Assembly: GCA_014695255.1 (NCBI GenBank)
Contig: JACJNX010000075.1
Location: forward strand, 207,151-271,150
Length of the DNA: 64,000 bases
Source: Cyanobacteria bacterium FACHB-63
GTDB taxonomy: Bacteria; Cyanobacteriota; Cyanobacteriia; Leptolyngbyales; Leptolyngbyaceae
Direction: 5' to 3'
In this document: positions 63,886 through 64,000 of the stretch, in pieces
Numbering within the stretch: the stretch's first letter is position 1
Layout of the letters: the number at the start of each line of letters is the position of its first letter
Program-made: the position numbers and the translations under genes
Notes under the pieces: generated by a model
Databases searched by the model: none
Told to the model about the DNA's origin: nothing
The model's input: only the letters and a program-made list of their open reading frames with translations

Positions 63886-64000
63886 ACCCTGGCAGCTAGC
63901 TATTTTGACAAGAGGCTACCCTCTCACTATCGTCGCCGCAAATGCGTTTCACCACTCAGTTCGGGATGGATGAGCGTGGGTCCACACCGCCATCACCACC
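63886..64000 (-). rRNA. rrf: 5S ribosomal RNA, 5' end cut by the window edge
   Basis: Read on the minus strand from 64000 it gives GGTGGTGATGGCGGTGTGGA, then CCCATCC-like CTCATCCATCCCGAACT, GTGAAACGC and the end CTGCCAGGGT, matching the bacterial 5S conserved blocks. The 3' end is near 63886. Only a few 5' bases appear to be missing; 23S and 16S should lie to the right. Confidence 0.92.

Overview
The window is chromosomal DNA of a cyanobacterium. It carries photosynthesis genes (petM of cytochrome b6f, psaL of photosystem I, ycf39, an nblR-like regulator, an HHL1-like gene), cyanobacterial families such as DUF4327, DUF2949, DUF2808 and RemA/DUF370, a cyanobacterial-type Hfq, a sucrose synthase and a minCDE cluster. 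The palindrome GCGATCGC (HIP1) and its core CGATCG are scattered through genes and spacers. I see no insertion sequence, phage, CRISPR array or tRNA. The right edge ends inside a 5S rRNA gene on the minus strand, so an rRNA operon continues beyond the window. The gene families and PEP-CTERM protein suggest a filamentous lineage, but the species cannot be fixed from this sequence.

Layout. 1-7.9 kb: housekeeping and photosynthesis genes (truncated alpha/beta hydrolase, hfq, dapF, pdxA, petM, an ArsR/SmtB metal sensor, ycf39, nadK, nblR-like regulator coupled to a DUF192 lipoprotein). 8.0-13.0 kb: exopolysaccharide block of three GT4 glycosyltransferases and a Wza-like export protein. 13.2-15.4 kb: a J-domain/pentapeptide-repeat protein and rfbB. 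15.6-20.7 kb: a three-gene minus-strand operon of a membrane-anchored WD40 Ser/Thr kinase, a NapH/NosR-like membrane Fe-S protein and an FHA-flavoreductase-ferredoxin fusion. I rate this the most interesting candidate for an undescribed system: a phospho-controlled redox relay. 21.4-24.7 kb: a PAS-only protein and an unrecognised protein.

24.9-35.8 kb is an accessory secretion locus. It holds an RTX-like protein, a parvulin-type isomerase, a type I secretion ABC transporter with a degenerate C39 domain, a HlyD-type adaptor, a CHRD/calcium-repeat cargo candidate and a DUF2808 protein. A 1-kb AT-rich spacer contains long perfect hairpins and a degenerate interspersed repeat whose second, inverted copy lies 2.2 kb to the left.

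36-64 kb is mainly core genome: an EAL protein, remA-gmk, psaL, a paired M16 protease, MOSC, aroE-minE-minD-minC, susA, a PEP-CTERM protein, an M23 hydrolase, a VKOR-like protein, HHL1-like, argF, a DUF2079 membrane protein, a membrane-tailed subtilase coupled to a small OB-like protein, two YtxH/LEA-like proteins and mfd, then the 5S rRNA.

Functions that go together: the glycosyltransferases and exporter make and export a surface polysaccharide; the isomerase, ABC transporter and adaptor probably secrete the acidic repeat proteins beside them; the min genes place the division site; and the kinase, Fe-S and FHA proteins probably couple a signal to electron flow across the membrane.
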